From: Mucilaginibacter mali
Lineage (GTDB): Bacteria > Bacteroidota > Bacteroidia > Sphingobacteriales > Sphingobacteriaceae
Reading direction: 5' to 3'
Assembly: GCF_013283875.1 (NCBI RefSeq)
Contig: NZ_CP054139.1
Span: forward strand, 930,001-994,000
Length of the DNA stretch: 64,000 bases
Part shown: in pieces, positions 1 to 9,092 of the stretch
Position numbering within the stretch: the first letter of the stretch is position 1
How the letters are laid out: the number at the start of each line of letters is the position of its first letter
The notes under the pieces: model-generated
Told to the model about the DNA's origin: nothing
Databases searched by the model: none
Seen by the model: the letters and a program-made list of their open reading frames with translations, nothing else
Position numbers and translations under genes: made by a program

Positions 1-609
1 ATTACCGGCATAGGCACTGATGTGGGCAAAACCGTTGCATCGGCCATATTGGTTGAGGCCCTGCAGGCCGATTACTGGAAGCCCGTACAATCCGGCGATC
101 TGGATAATAGTGATACGATGAAAGTGCAGCGCTTGATCAGTAACACCAAATCGGTATTTCACCCCGAGGCTTATCGCTTAACGCAACCATTCTCGCCACA
201 TAAGTCGGCCGATCTGGATGGGGTGGAGATAAACATTGATCAGATCGTCGCCCCTAAAACAACTAACCGATTGCTTATAGAAGGGGCAGGGGGACTAATG
301 GTACCCTTAAATAATAAGCATTTCATTATCGATCTTATCGCCAGGCTTGAAGCCGAAGTAATATTGGTATCGCGCAATTACCTGGGTAGCATTAACCATA
401 CCTTGCTATCAATTGATGTGCTGAAGAACAGGGGGATCAATATAAAGGCCATTGTATTTAATGGCCTTACAGATAAATATTCAGAAAGTGCAATTGCCCT
501 GTATGCAGGTGAAGATGTTCCAGTATATCGCATTGGAGAACTGACTGAAATTAACCGGCAAAGCATTGCTGCCGAAGCGGAAAAATTTAAAGCGAATTAT
601 AATATATAA
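1..609 (+). CDS. bioD: ATP-dependent dethiobiotin synthetase, 3' part
   Basis: BioD carboxylates 7,8-diaminopelargonate with CO2 and ATP to give dethiobiotin, the penultimate step of biotin synthesis in the cytoplasm. The frame is open from base 1, so the true start lies upstream of the window. The visible protein opens with the P-loop GIGTDVGKT, the family's signature, followed by the KPVQSGD substrate loop and the later EGAGGLMVP motif (about residues 95-103). About 202 residues are visible, near the usual length of ~205-230, so only a few N-terminal residues are missing. The GTG inside the P-loop is not a plausible start. The 3' end overlaps by 23 bases the end of the convergent gene below. 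Biotin genes are probably upstream, outside the window. Confidence 0.93.
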   Translation: MTGIGTDVGKTVASAILVEALQADYWKPVQSGDLDNSDTMKVQRLISNTKSVFHPEAYRLTQPFSPHKSADLDGVEINIDQIVAPKTTNRLLIEGAGGLMVPLNNKHFIIDLIARLEAEVILVSRNYLGSINHTLLSIDVLKNRGINIKAIVFNGLTDKYSESAIALYAGEDVPVYRIGELTEINRQSIAAEAEKFKANYNI

Positions 610-1225
610 AAAGCTTAGCCAGGTCGGCATCGTCTTTTAGGTTTGGATTTTCCTTTTTTAGATAGGCCTCAATTTGAGTTTGCTTATCAGCAAGGGCAGT
701 GGTCACTGCTTTTTTATCCCTTTTAAACGGAGTTGTTTTGTTATCCTTCAGTATAAAATATTTATCGGCAGATATGAAGGTTTTAGTGGGCGCCGCGCCC
801 ACGTAAGTTGGGTTTTGCTGTATCTCTTTAACAGGCTGTTTCAGCAGGTTGATACGGCCATTGGTAAGTACCTGGTAAAATGCGCCATTATTCGAAATAA
901 ACTGCTGATCGGCGCCATTATTATTTATGGTAAACTCGGCAATAGGGTCAACAAATTCTAAAACGGAATCGTCCTTACCCTTAAAATAAGGCTTGCCTTC
1001 CTTTCCGTTAAACTTCAGGTAAACGTTTTTATAAACAGATCCGTTGCTCATTTTAACGGTGCCGCTCATCCAGTCATCGTATAAATATGGCGAACCCTCA
1101 ACGCCATCATAATTTCTAACATTAAATGGCCGGCCGGTAACATCGGTATATACGGTTACCTGTGCCTTGCAATCAAACGCCAGGAACAATAGCACCAGGA
1201 CTGTGGCTTTTAAAAGGTTTTTCAT
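587..1225 (-). CDS. secreted protein of unknown function, paralogue A
   Basis: Function not recognised. The 212-residue protein begins with a Sec signal peptide (MKNLLKATVLVLLF..., cleavage probably after CKA), so it is likely periplasmic or exported. It shares well over half its residues with the next gene along the same length. Shared blocks include EGSPYLYDDWM, GTVKM..GSVY, the FYQVL.(D/N)G segment, and the identical ending LAKLFIYYNSL. The region around residues 25-140 looks beta-rich and the C-terminal third is a lysine-rich helix. The start at 1225 is preferred over 1234 because the signal peptide begins there. It converges with bioD and overlaps it by 23 bases, so each gene's 3' end constrains the other. 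Confidence 0.8.
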   Translation of the reverse strand: MKNLLKATVLVLLFLAFDCKAQVTVYTDVTGRPFNVRNYDGVEGSPYLYDDWMSGTVKMSNGSVYKNVYLKFNGKEGKPYFKGKDDSVLEFVDPIAEFTINNNGADQQFISNNGAFYQVLTNGRINLLKQPVKEIQQNPTYVGAAPTKTFISADKYFILKDNKTTPFKRDKKAVTTALADKQTQIEAYLKKENPNLKDDADLAKLFIYYNSL

Positions 1226-1292
1226 GTCGTTCAAATTGTGGTTATATCAACAACGCTGAAAGATAGGTATTTAATTGCCACTGCCGGTTAAT

Positions 1293-1919
1293 TTAAAGCG
1301 AATTATAATAGATGAATAGCTTGGCCAGGTCGGCATCGTTTTTAAAGTTAAGGCTTTCTTTTTTCATATAGGCCTCAACTTCGGCTTGTTTGCCAGCCAA
1401 TGCGGCAAGTATGGCTTTCTTGTCTTTTTTTACTGCGGTCAATTTACCGTTGCTCATCACAAAGTATTTGTCGGCTGCTATAAAAGTTTTACTGGCTACT
1501 GCCGATCCGTAGGTTTTGGTTTCCTGTATCTCTTTAACCGGCTGTTTTAATAATTTGGTGCTGCCATCAGCCAGTACCTGGTAAAATGTACCGGCTTCAG
1601 CAATAAAGTGCATGCCGTTAAGTGTAAATTCGGTAACAGGGTCAACAAATTCAAGCACTTCATCGTTTTTGCCTTTAAAATAAAGCTTGCCCTCTTGTTC
1701 GTTAAGCTTAAGGCTGATGTTTGTATAAACCGATCCGTAGTTCATTTTAACTGTTCCGGGCATCCACGCATCGTATAAATAAGGCGAACCCTCAATGTCG
1801 TCGTAGGCTTTAGTCCGGTAAGGCCGGCCATTAATGTCGGTTACCATATTTCCCTGTGCCTTGCAATCGACAGCAAAAAACAGTAGCAGCATGGCTGTGG
1901 CTTTTAAAAGGTTTTTCAT
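1293..1919 (-). CDS. secreted protein of unknown function, paralogue B
   Basis: A 208-residue exported protein, paralogous to its downstream neighbour and separated from it by 67 bases, so the pair looks like a tandem duplication. The signal peptide MKNLLKATAMLLLFFAVDCKA is nearly the same as in the other copy; the Cys before KAQ is not in a good lipobox context. The Met at 1919 is chosen because it starts the signal peptide; a longer version from 1937 adds only six residues. No catalytic motif is seen. A rho-independent terminator just upstream (1943-1979) separates it from the SusCD operon, so it probably has its own promoter. Confidence 0.8.
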   Translation of the reverse strand: MKNLLKATAMLLLFFAVDCKAQGNMVTDINGRPYRTKAYDDIEGSPYLYDAWMPGTVKMNYGSVYTNISLKLNEQEGKLYFKGKNDEVLEFVDPVTEFTLNGMHFIAEAGTFYQVLADGSTKLLKQPVKEIQETKTYGSAVASKTFIAADKYFVMSNGKLTAVKKDKKAILAALAGKQAEVEAYMKKESLNFKNDADLAKLFIYYNSL

Positions 1920-1942
1920 GTTTTTAAATGATGACAATAAAT

Positions 1943-1979
1943 AAAAAAAGAGTACTGAAATATATCTATTCCAGTACTC
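1943..1979 (-). terminator. terminator of the SusCD-lipoprotein operon
   Basis: On the minus strand, GAGTACTG and CAGTACTC form a perfect 8-bp stem around a 14-base AT-rich loop, followed by a run of seven T. It lies 30 bases after the stop of the lipoprotein gene and before paralogue B, as expected for a transcript end. Confidence 0.75.
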
Positions 1980-2008
1980 CTATACAATTAACGATTAACT
2001 ATATAATA

Positions 2009-2569
2009 CTACCGGCGTAGCATAAGTAAAAACTTGCTGTAGTTTGCACTTGGTGCTATTTGTGCGTTGCCGGTAATATCTATTGTTAGTATGCGCTGCT
2101 GGCCCACGGTAGTTATACTGTTAGGTATAATATCTACCAAAATATAAGCCTGCGATGTGTTTGGGGCAAAGGTAACTTTGCGCGCGCCAACGGTGCGGAA
2201 GTTATAGTTTGTGCCCTCAACCGCAAGGGTTGTGCCGACAGGTGCCGAAGCGGGTACCGTACCGCGTACGGTATAATTAATATCGATAGGGCTGCTGCTT
2301 TGCGGGCCAACCAATTGTACCAAAATACTATCGGTAGGGCGCGAGTTGATCAGCACAGTCCGCGACGAATCTGTTTGTGCAGTGGTGGTATAAATACCGC
2401 GCGCGGTTAGTTGCGCGGTTAACTGGCCCAGTGTTTGATTCTTTACTTCAACCACCGCCGGCCCCTTATAGGTAAGCCCGGTCTCGGCTTTTTCAGGCAG
2501 GCAGCCGGTAATTAAACCGCAAAGCGCCACGCCTAAAATGCTGTATACAATATATTTTTTCATCTTCAT
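2009..2569 (-). CDS. SusCD-associated surface lipoprotein (DUF4843/DUF1735-like)
   Basis: A 186-residue lipoprotein: a short hydrophobic signal ends in the lipobox ITGC near residue 23, so it should be lipid-anchored, probably on the outer membrane. The rest is beta-rich, with a TYKGP start and repeated strand-like segments, in the style of the small BACON/DUF1735/DUF4843 proteins that often follow SusD and help bind the ligand. It lies 12 bases after susD on the same strand, so co-transcription is near certain. The precise family is my guess from context and general pattern, not a distinctive motif. A terminator follows. Confidence 0.7.
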   Translation of the reverse strand: MKMKKYIVYSILGVALCGLITGCLPEKAETGLTYKGPAVVEVKNQTLGQLTAQLTARGIYTTTAQTDSSRTVLINSRPTDSILVQLVGPQSSSPIDINYTVRGTVPASAPVGTTLAVEGTNYNFRTVGARKVTFAPNTSQAYILVDIIPNSITTVGQQRILTIDITGNAQIAPSANYSKFLLMLRR

Positions 2570-2581
2570 TTCTCTTTATTA

Positions 2582-4087
2582 TTAATAGTTAGGGTTTTGC
2601 GGCAACGCCGGGTTTAAAGTAACTTCGGCTGTTGGCAGTGGTGCCAGTAACCTGTAATCGGTAGCAGCGATGGTGCCAACCGCGGTAAGTGCCGGTTTGG
2701 TGATACCGTTGCCCAGGCGTTTCAAATCGAACCAGCGGTGGCCTTCAAAAAACAACTCCCTTCTTCTTTCAGTTTGTATGAAAGTTAACAGCGATGCATC
2801 TGTAGGTACCGCGAGGGTAGCGTTACGTGCAGTACGCAGGGTAGTAACCAGCGCTGCAGCGGCTACGTATTGTGTTTGATTAGCCAGCGCTTCAGCCTTC
2901 ATCAGGATGATGTCTGAATAGCGCATCATCAGGATGTTATCGGTAAAGGCACCACCAGCGCCCGAATATTTGTTGGCCCAGGTATAAACATTGGTGTTGG
3001 TAGTGGTACGGCTGTTAAAGAACATGCCTTTACGGTCGTCGTTAGCTTCAAACAGGGCAACCAGTTCGGCGGATGCGGTTTGACCTGCAAAAGTAGCCAC
3101 GTTAGCCGCGTTATAACCGGTAGGCTGGGTATAGGTAAATGGAGCATCGTTGCTGCCGGTTACGCCAACCACTTCAACCGATTGGTTATAATATAGTTCA
3201 AGTAATGATTCGGGGTTAGGGATCTTTTTAAAGGCGGCATTATAAGTACCTGCTGTAATTGGTGCCAGTGTGCTTGGAGTGATAGTAGGATCAAGCGCGT
3301 TATCAAACTCGGTAACAGCTTGTGGATACTTTTCCCAGTACAAATAAAGCTTACCTAAAAACGCGTGTGTAGCGCTCTCGTTAATATGGTAAGGGTTGGT
3401 TGGCTTTTTAACAGTTGTAAAAGAGTAGCTGGCTTTAAAGGTAGCGATAGCCTTGTTCAGATCGCTCTCTATCTGGGTATAAGTTTGGGTGATGGTAGAG
3501 CGGTTGATCGAACTGGCCTGATCGAAGCTTGTGGTTGGCGTTAAGCGTATAACAGCGCTTTTATCAAAACTTGCATCGGTACCTGTAGTTGGTACTTTAT
3601 TAGGTTCGAAACCATATACACGTGCAATATCAAAATAGATCATGCCGCGCAGCGCGTAAGCTTCAGCTTTAACCTGTGCCTGTTGTAATAATTGCGTATT
3701 ACCAACAGCAGGTGCTGCATCAATACCTGCAATAATGTTGTTCAGGTCGTTAATGGCGGCGTAAGCCTGTGTCCAGATGTTGTAGTGGGCGCCACGGGTG
3801 TTGGTGTTAACCGTAGTGTAACGGCCGCCTGCCAGCGCGGTAACGGTATAAATGTTATCGGCCAGGGCATCGCCTTCCAAAGCCATATCGCGGCCCCAGA
3901 AAGTGTACGATTGCATCCTGTCGTAAACCGATATTAATAAAGCGTAATAGCCGCTTACATCCTTTAACGCAGCCTCAGTACTGATCTGGTTCTGCGGTTG
4001 TATATCTAATATCTTTTTGCAGGCCGTAAACGACGACGACAGCATGATGATTAGAGATACTACAAATATTTTCTTATTCATTTTCAT
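2582..4087 (-). CDS. SusD/RagB-family nutrient-binding outer-membrane lipoprotein
   Basis: SusD proteins sit as a lid on a SusC channel at the cell surface and bind glycans or peptides for uptake. This 501-residue protein has a signal peptide with lipobox FTAC near residue 23, then the N-terminal KKILDIQPQNQIST segment typical of the family. TPR-like helices follow, including YALRGMIYFDIARVYG and FLGKLYLYWEKYPQA. The C-terminal RRRELFFEGHRWFDLKRLG block is the strongest family signature, and the protein ends NPNY as many SusDs do. It lies 7 bases downstream of susC and 12 upstream of the lipoprotein gene. No glycosidase or regulator is adjacent, so the substrate cannot be inferred. Confidence 0.95.
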   Translation of the reverse strand: MKMNKKIFVVSLIIMLSSSFTACKKILDIQPQNQISTEAALKDVSGYYALLISVYDRMQSYTFWGRDMALEGDALADNIYTVTALAGGRYTTVNTNTRGAHYNIWTQAYAAINDLNNIIAGIDAAPAVGNTQLLQQAQVKAEAYALRGMIYFDIARVYGFEPNKVPTTGTDASFDKSAVIRLTPTTSFDQASSINRSTITQTYTQIESDLNKAIATFKASYSFTTVKKPTNPYHINESATHAFLGKLYLYWEKYPQAVTEFDNALDPTITPSTLAPITAGTYNAAFKKIPNPESLLELYYNQSVEVVGVTGSNDAPFTYTQPTGYNAANVATFAGQTASAELVALFEANDDRKGMFFNSRTTTNTNVYTWANKYSGAGGAFTDNILMMRYSDIILMKAEALANQTQYVAAAALVTTLRTARNATLAVPTDASLLTFIQTERRRELFFEGHRWFDLKRLGNGITKPALTAVGTIAATDYRLLAPLPTAEVTLNPALPQNPNY

Positions 4088-4094
4088 GTCTTGT

Positions 4095-7000
4095 TTAGAA
4101 TTTAACGTTAATACCTGCGGTAAGTGTCCTGGCGTTAGGATAGAAGTTCAGGTTGTTGCCGGTATTTTCCGGATCATCACCCCTGTAGTGGGTAATAGTA
4201 GCCAGATTTAATGCCTGCAGGAACAGTGATACCGAACCTACTTTTACTTTATCAGTTACCGATTTTGGCAGCTTATAACCTAAAGTAACTTGTTTTAAAC
4301 GGATGTATGAAGCATCCTCAACAAACCTGCTCGACAGGGTTTGTACCGATACACCACCTGGTTCGGCACCGGTACTGCCTACATAAGGGCGTGGTACCGA
4401 AGTGATCTGGCCCGGAGTTGTCCAGCGGGTTAGCTGGCTTGCTGCCTGGTTGTTAGCCAAATCGCCCGATGTTTCAAGGTATTGCTGGGTTTGCAGGTAC
4501 GATTTGTTGCCATATTGGTATTGCAGTAATACATCAAGGTTAAAGCCTGCATAAGTAAAGGTGTTTCCAAAGCCACCATAAAAGCGTGGCAACTGGTTGC
4601 CAATAATACGCTGATCGGTAGTTTTTGGTGCATAGGTGATATTACCATTAATATCATAATACATGGCGCGGCCGTCTGCCGGGTTAACACCAGCCCATTG
4701 TTGGGTATAGATGTTTTGCAGCGGGCTGCCTACTGTATAGGTAAAGGTACCGGTTTGCTGTAAGCCGTTAACCAGTTGTAACAGTTTGGTGCGGTTCCAT
4801 GAAATATTGAAGTTGGTAGTCCATTTAAAAGGACCATCAACGTTAACCGAGCTGATCTGTAACTCGATACCTTCGCTTTGCGCGGCACCGGCGTTAACGG
4901 TGTATGATGTAAAGCCCGAGTCGCCTGGCAGGGTTAAACCTAATATCAGGTCGGTATTCTTTTTACGGTAGATATCAAACTGACCGGTAATGCGGTTGTT
5001 GAAGAAACCATAATCTAAACCAAGATCGATCTGGGTTGATTTTTCCCAGGTGAAATCGGGGTTAGCCAACTGTGCGGGCCTTAAACCACCAGCCAGCGGA
5101 GCGCCGTACTGACCACCGCCACCATATAAAGAAAGGCCGGTAAAATCGGTAGTTGGCTGCGAACCGGTAACACCATAGCTAACACGTGGTTTTAACTGGC
5201 TGATGAATTTCACATTGTTCATGAAAGACTCTGACATCATGTTCCAACCGCCGGAGAAACCATAGAAAGTACCGTATTTTTTGTTGGGGCCGAACCTTGA
5301 TGAACCATCGCGGCGGATATTGGCCGAGAACAGGTATTTGCCTTTGTAATCGTATTTTGCATTACCCAAAAAGCCCGCCACACGGTAACCGGTAAAGGTT
5401 GATGTTGCGGCAGTTGGGGTTGAACCGCTGCTCACCAGGATCAGCAGAGGGCTTGGGAAGCCTTGTGAAGATGCTGATTCGACACGGTTAGTAACCGAAC
5501 GGTATTCGAAACCGGCAATGGCCGAGAAGTTATGCTCGCCAAATTTTTTAGTGAAGTTGAAAGTACCGCTGGTATTGTAGTTAATATTACGGCGGTAGGT
5601 TTCAACACCCGAGCCAAGCGGCGCGTAAATTGGAATAGTAGCCGGGCGATAGTTAACATCGCGGATATCTGAAAACTCCAAACCCCCGAATGCCCTGAAC
5701 GATAATTCGGGCAAAATGCTGTATGTTAAGCCCAGGTTACTAACTGTTTGGAAGGTACCTGCGGTACGTACTTCCTGAACCACGTTTTGTATAATGTTAT
5801 TACCCGCGTTAATACCCACTGTAGCCGTGTTGTAAGAACCATCGGCATTATAAATTGGGTTGATAGGTGAGGTAAGTATAGCGCCGGTAAATGGCGTATT
5901 GGTAAAGAAGCCTGAGTTTGTTGACGGACCAGCTTCGCCCGAACCGGTAAGGTTGATGGCGGCCTGCATGGTAAATTTATCAGATACCTTATGATCAACA
6001 TTGGCACGGAAAGTACCGCGGGTAAATGATGAATTGATAATGGTACCCTGTGTATTGTTGTATGAACCGGCTACAAAGAATTTTGTTTTAGCATCACCAC
6101 CACTAAACGAAAGGTCGTACTGGCCAACTTTACCGGTTTGTGTAATACCTTTCACATAATCGTAGGTAGGGATGTTTGCTGGCAATACCCCGCTTGGAAA
6201 CGAAGCGGTGATAGCAGCGGCAGTACCTACGCCCGGTGCATTACCAATGCGTTGGTTATAGTTCTCGTAAGCTTCCTTTTGCAGCAGGAAGTAATCGGCG
6301 CCGCTAACGGTTTTGTACGGATTGTAGTTACGGGCCTCGCCAAACTGTGCTGAAGCATTAACAGTTGTTTTGCCGGCCTTACCGCGTTTGGTAGTGATAA
6401 TTACCACACCGTTACCTGCTAACGAACCATAGATCGAAGCCGATGCCGCATCTTTCAGCACTTCGATAGATTCGATATCGTCAGGATTGATAGATGACAG
6501 CGAGTTAACCGATGTTTGACCAGACAGGCCGCCGGTTGAAAGTTGCACACCATCTACAATGTAAAGCGGCTGGGTAGTACCGTTGATAGTAGCCGTACCG
6601 CGGATAACCACCGATAAACCACCACCCGGCTGACCGCTTGATGAAGTTACCTGCACACCGGCGGCGCGGCCCTGCAAGGCGCGGTCCATGGTTTGGATAG
6701 GTTTGTCTTCAATATCAACAGCTTTCAACGATACGATGGAGCCTGTTACTTCTCTTTTTTGCTGCACACCGTAACCGGTTACCACAATTTCGCTCAGTGC
6801 TTTATTGTCGGTTTGTAGTTTTACGGTATAAGTATTAGCAGATGTAATAGGGACAGTAAGTGTTGAATACCCTAAGTAAGAGAATTGCAGCGATTTGGCG
6901 CCTGCTGCAACATTGAGGCTAAAGTTACCATCGGCATTACTTTGTGTGCCCTGGTTAGTACCCACAATTTTAATGGATACCCCGGGTAGCGGTTGCCCCT

Positions 7001-7103
7001 CGTCGGCACTCGTTACACTACCCGTAATTTTTCTACTTTGAGCAAATGCACTTGAAATGGCAAAAAAACTCAAAAGAAGAAGATTGAGTAAATTTTTCTT
7101 CAT
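4095..7103 (-). CDS. SusC/RagA-family TonB-linked outer-membrane transporter
   Basis: A 1002-residue TonB-dependent importer. The signal peptide (1-21) is followed by a carboxypeptidase-regulatory-like domain (about 24-95, with GQPLPGVSIKIVGTNQGT and FSYLGYST). Next come the TonB box region LSEIVVTGYG, a plug domain (about 110-225, with LQGRAAGVQV and the ...VDG turn typical of SusC), and a beta-barrel ending in an aromatic residue (VKF). No N-terminal STN domain is seen, so it is probably not an anti-sigma signalling transporter. It leads the susC-susD-lipoprotein operon. Start chosen at the Met opening the signal peptide. The 153-base AT-rich gap to the divergent gene should hold promoters for both. 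Confidence 0.96.
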   Translation of the reverse strand: MKKNLLNLLLLSFFAISSAFAQSRKITGSVTSADEGQPLPGVSIKIVGTNQGTQSNADGNFSLNVAAGAKSLQFSYLGYSTLTVPITSANTYTVKLQTDNKALSEIVVTGYGVQQKREVTGSIVSLKAVDIEDKPIQTMDRALQGRAAGVQVTSSSGQPGGGLSVVIRGTATINGTTQPLYIVDGVQLSTGGLSGQTSVNSLSSINPDDIESIEVLKDAASASIYGSLAGNGVVIITTKRGKAGKTTVNASAQFGEARNYNPYKTVSGADYFLLQKEAYENYNQRIGNAPGVGTAAAITASFPSGVLPANIPTYDYVKGITQTGKVGQYDLSFSGGDAKTKFFVAGSYNNTQGTIINSSFTRGTFRANVDHKVSDKFTMQAAINLTGSGEAGPSTNSGFFTNTPFTGAILTSPINPIYNADGSYNTATVGINAGNNIIQNVVQEVRTAGTFQTVSNLGLTYSILPELSFRAFGGLEFSDIRDVNYRPATIPIYAPLGSGVETYRRNINYNTSGTFNFTKKFGEHNFSAIAGFEYRSVTNRVESASSQGFPSPLLILVSSGSTPTAATSTFTGYRVAGFLGNAKYDYKGKYLFSANIRRDGSSRFGPNKKYGTFYGFSGGWNMMSESFMNNVKFISQLKPRVSYGVTGSQPTTDFTGLSLYGGGGQYGAPLAGGLRPAQLANPDFTWEKSTQIDLGLDYGFFNNRITGQFDIYRKKNTDLILGLTLPGDSGFTSYTVNAGAAQSEGIELQISSVNVDGPFKWTTNFNISWNRTKLLQLVNGLQQTGTFTYTVGSPLQNIYTQQWAGVNPADGRAMYYDINGNITYAPKTTDQRIIGNQLPRFYGGFGNTFTYAGFNLDVLLQYQYGNKSYLQTQQYLETSGDLANNQAASQLTRWTTPGQITSVPRPYVGSTGAEPGGVSVQTLSSRFVEDASYIRLKQVTLGYKLPKSVTDKVKVGSVSLFLQALNLATITHYRGDDPENTGNNLNFYPNARTLTAGINVKF

Positions 7104-7256
7104 TTTTGATCAGTTAAGAAGTTAAATAATAGTTTGAGGCTGTAAAGTAACAATACTTTGACAGTGTAACAATAATATTAATAAAATATTAAATGATTGA
7201 CAATTTGATGACCGAGTATATTATAGGTTATAAAATATTTTTATATTGAAAACAAC

Positions 7257-8150
7257 ATGAAAAACATCACAGTAATTGGTTCCGGAACAATGGGCAACGG
7301 GATAGCCCATGTATTTGCTCAGCATGGTTTTAAAGTGCAGCTGGTTGATATGAAACCCGAGGCTTTGGACAAGGCGATGAACACTATTTTGACCAATTTA
7401 GACAGGCAGGTAAAAAAAGGTGTTATAACAGAGGATATTAAAACCGATACACTAAGTAATATTAATCCGGGTACCGATCTGGCCGCCGCCGTTAGTAATG
7501 CCGACCTGGTTGTAGAGGCCGCTACCGAAAACCCCGAGATTAAACTTGGTATATTTAAACAAATAAGCGATTTATGTGGCCCCGATACCATTTTGGCTAC
7601 TAATACCTCTTCTATTAGTATTACCCGCATAGCCGCCGTTACCAAAGCGCCGGGTAATGTAATAGGTATGCACTTTATGAACCCGGTACCGGTAATGCAA
7701 CTGGTTGAGGTAATACGAGGCTATGCTACTACTAACGAGGTTACCCAAAAAGTAATGGACCTGAGCCGCCAGCTAAATAAAGTACCGGTTGAGGTGAACG
7801 ATTACCCGGGCTTTGTGGCCAACCGCATTTTAATGCCGATGATAAACGAGGCTATTTATACCTTATTTGAGGGCGTGGCCGGCGTATACGAAATTGATAC
7901 TGTGATGAAACTGGGTATGGCCCACCCAATGGGCCCACTGCAACTGGCCGACTTTATTGGCCTGGATGTTTGCCTGGCTATATTAAATGTATTGTACGAT
8001 GGTTTGGGTAACACCAAATACGCGCCTTGTCCGCTGCTGGTAAATATGGTTACTGCCGGGCATTTGGGAGCAAAATCGGGCAGCGGCTTTTATAAATATA
8101 CCCCGGGCAGTAAAGAATTGGTTGTTGCAGATAAGTTTAGCAAAGGTTAA
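7257..8150 (+). CDS. 3-hydroxyacyl-CoA (3-hydroxybutyryl-CoA) dehydrogenase
   Basis: Oxidises (S)-3-hydroxyacyl-CoA to 3-oxoacyl-CoA with NAD(P), in fatty-acid, butanoate or phenylacetate breakdown. The 297-residue protein has the N-terminal Rossmann motif GSGTMGNGIAHVFA with the acidic NAD-binding VDMK ending, the NTSSISIT motif, and the catalytic-His segment GMHFMNPVPVMQLVEV (His near residue 139). The helical C-terminal domain includes NDYPGFVANRILMPMINEA and HPMGPLQLADFIGLD. Length is right for the stand-alone FadB2/Hbd/PaaH type rather than a fusion with a hydratase. No pathway partner lies beside it, so hbd versus paaH cannot be decided. Confidence 0.93.
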   Translation: MKNITVIGSGTMGNGIAHVFAQHGFKVQLVDMKPEALDKAMNTILTNLDRQVKKGVITEDIKTDTLSNINPGTDLAAAVSNADLVVEAATENPEIKLGIFKQISDLCGPDTILATNTSSISITRIAAVTKAPGNVIGMHFMNPVPVMQLVEVIRGYATTNEVTQKVMDLSRQLNKVPVEVNDYPGFVANRILMPMINEAIYTLFEGVAGVYEIDTVMKLGMAHPMGPLQLADFIGLDVCLAILNVLYDGLGNTKYAPCPLLVNMVTAGHLGAKSGSGFYKYTPGSKELVVADKFSKG

Positions 8151-8210
8151 TTTTTTAAACCATTGCGTTTGTTGTTTGTCATAATTATATGTACTGAAAA
8201 ACATTTAGCT

Positions 8211-8501
8211 ATGAAAACTACAAGTAAATTAATATTGGGATTAGCCCTTGCCGGAAGCATGCTTGCCGGATGCGCTGGCAGTTATTATGTGGCCGAACAG
8301 CCCGTTGAACCTGTTTATACCCGTCCGGTTGCACCATACGAAGGCGCGGTTTGGGTATCGGGCGAATGGAGCTGGCGCGGCGGGCGATATGTATATACCA
8401 ATGGCTACTGGACCCGCCCACGGAATAACCGGGTATGGGTATCCGGATCGTGGGAGCGGGGCGGAAATGGCTACTACTGGCGCCGCGGGCACTGGAGATA
8501 A
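8211..8501 (+). CDS. YXWGXW-type small lipoprotein
   Basis: A 96-residue exported protein with a lipobox LAGC (about residues 19-22), so probably lipid-anchored in the cell envelope. The mature part repeats short aromatic units: VWVSGEWSWRGGRYVYTNGYW, then RVWVSGSWERGGNGYYWRRGHW, matching the YXWGXW repeat pattern of small beta-rich envelope proteins found in many Gram-negatives. Their role is unknown. The start at 8211 gives a clean signal peptide; the in-frame upstream start at 8163 would put a charged stretch before it. A strong terminator follows at 8551-8586, so it is probably monocistronic. Confidence 0.85.
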   Translation: MKTTSKLILGLALAGSMLAGCAGSYYVAEQPVEPVYTRPVAPYEGAVWVSGEWSWRGGRYVYTNGYWTRPRNNRVWVSGSWERGGNGYYWRRGHWR

Positions 8502-8550
8502 TATTTTAAAGTGATTTCACCGATTTGAGGATGATTTCACCGATTATACT

Positions 8551-8586
8551 AATAAGGCTGCCTGTAGAAATGCGGGCAGCCTTATT
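8551..8586 (+). terminator. terminator after the YXWGXW lipoprotein gene
   Basis: AATAAGGCTGCC and GGCAGCCTTATT form a perfect 12-bp stem around a 12-base loop. The symmetric A and T tracts could let it work on both strands; the small gene on the minus strand ends nearby at 8631. Confidence 0.7.
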
Positions 8587-8630
8587 TATTCCTTATGAAT
8601 ACTTAGAACTTCTTACTAAAAACTCAGGAC

Positions 8631-8834
8631 CTAATCCTTGGGTGCTTTCTTTACCGGGTGCACCGGCTGCTCTTCATTCTCGTGTCTTTTGGCGATGTTT
8701 TCCTGTTCGGGTTCATCGGCATGATATTGTTTATCGCGGTTTTTCACTACGTTTTTGTGGCCTTCGTCATTTGGCCGGTCGGTAGGGGTATCCGCGGGCG
8801 ATGGTTTATTGGGATTGTTGGCTGGTTCTGTCAT
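8631..8834 (-). CDS. small hydrophilic protein of unknown function
   Basis: A 67-residue protein with no signal peptide or membrane segment. It is almost entirely polar and charged, rich in Pro, Asn, Glu, Lys and His (for example TPTDRPNDEGHKN and EPEQENIAKRHENEEQ), so it is probably disordered. Small proteins of this kind are common beside stress genes in Sphingobacteriaceae, but I recognise no family. It faces the terminator hairpin at 8551-8586. An opposite-strand frame also exists here, but its translation is hydrophobic and irregular. Moderate confidence that it is a gene. Confidence 0.5.
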   Translation of the reverse strand: MTEPANNPNKPSPADTPTDRPNDEGHKNVVKNRDKQYHADEPEQENIAKRHENEEQPVHPVKKAPKD

Positions 8835-8972
8835 GGTAGGATAACAGGCAGTGCCATAAAATAGTTTTCGTCAAAACCCGCGTTATGGATTGAAGCGGAT
8901 ACCGGCCATGTGGCTAAGGCCTTGTGTAGTATGAGCGAAAAGCCCGGGCCGCAGGCAACGCCCATATTCAAC

Positions 8973-9060
8973 TCGTCATCCTGAGCGATAGCGAAGGATC
9001 CCCGACAAGCAGAGCAGAAATGCAAAGTTTGGGATCCTTCGCTATCGCTCAGGATGACGA
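8973..9060. repeat. intergenic inverted repeat, family A (perfect 30-bp arms)
   Basis: The arms at 8973-9002 and 9031-9060 are exact reverse complements, beginning TCGTCATCCTGAGCGATAGC, around a 28-base centre. The same arm sequence, with small changes, recurs at 26992-27076, 28241-28338 and 38843-38927 in this window. The element lies between convergent-looking gene ends and could fold as RNA in either direction. It is probably a non-autonomous or structural repeat spread across the genome. Confidence 0.9.
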
Positions 9061-9092
9061 TCTGGAGCGGAACTCCAGAATGAGGATAGGTA

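Noticed and set aside
8525..8864. Plus-strand frames opposite the small hydrophilic protein gene
   Set aside because: They start in or next to a terminator hairpin and have irregular hydrophobic translations; the minus-strand frame is more plausible.
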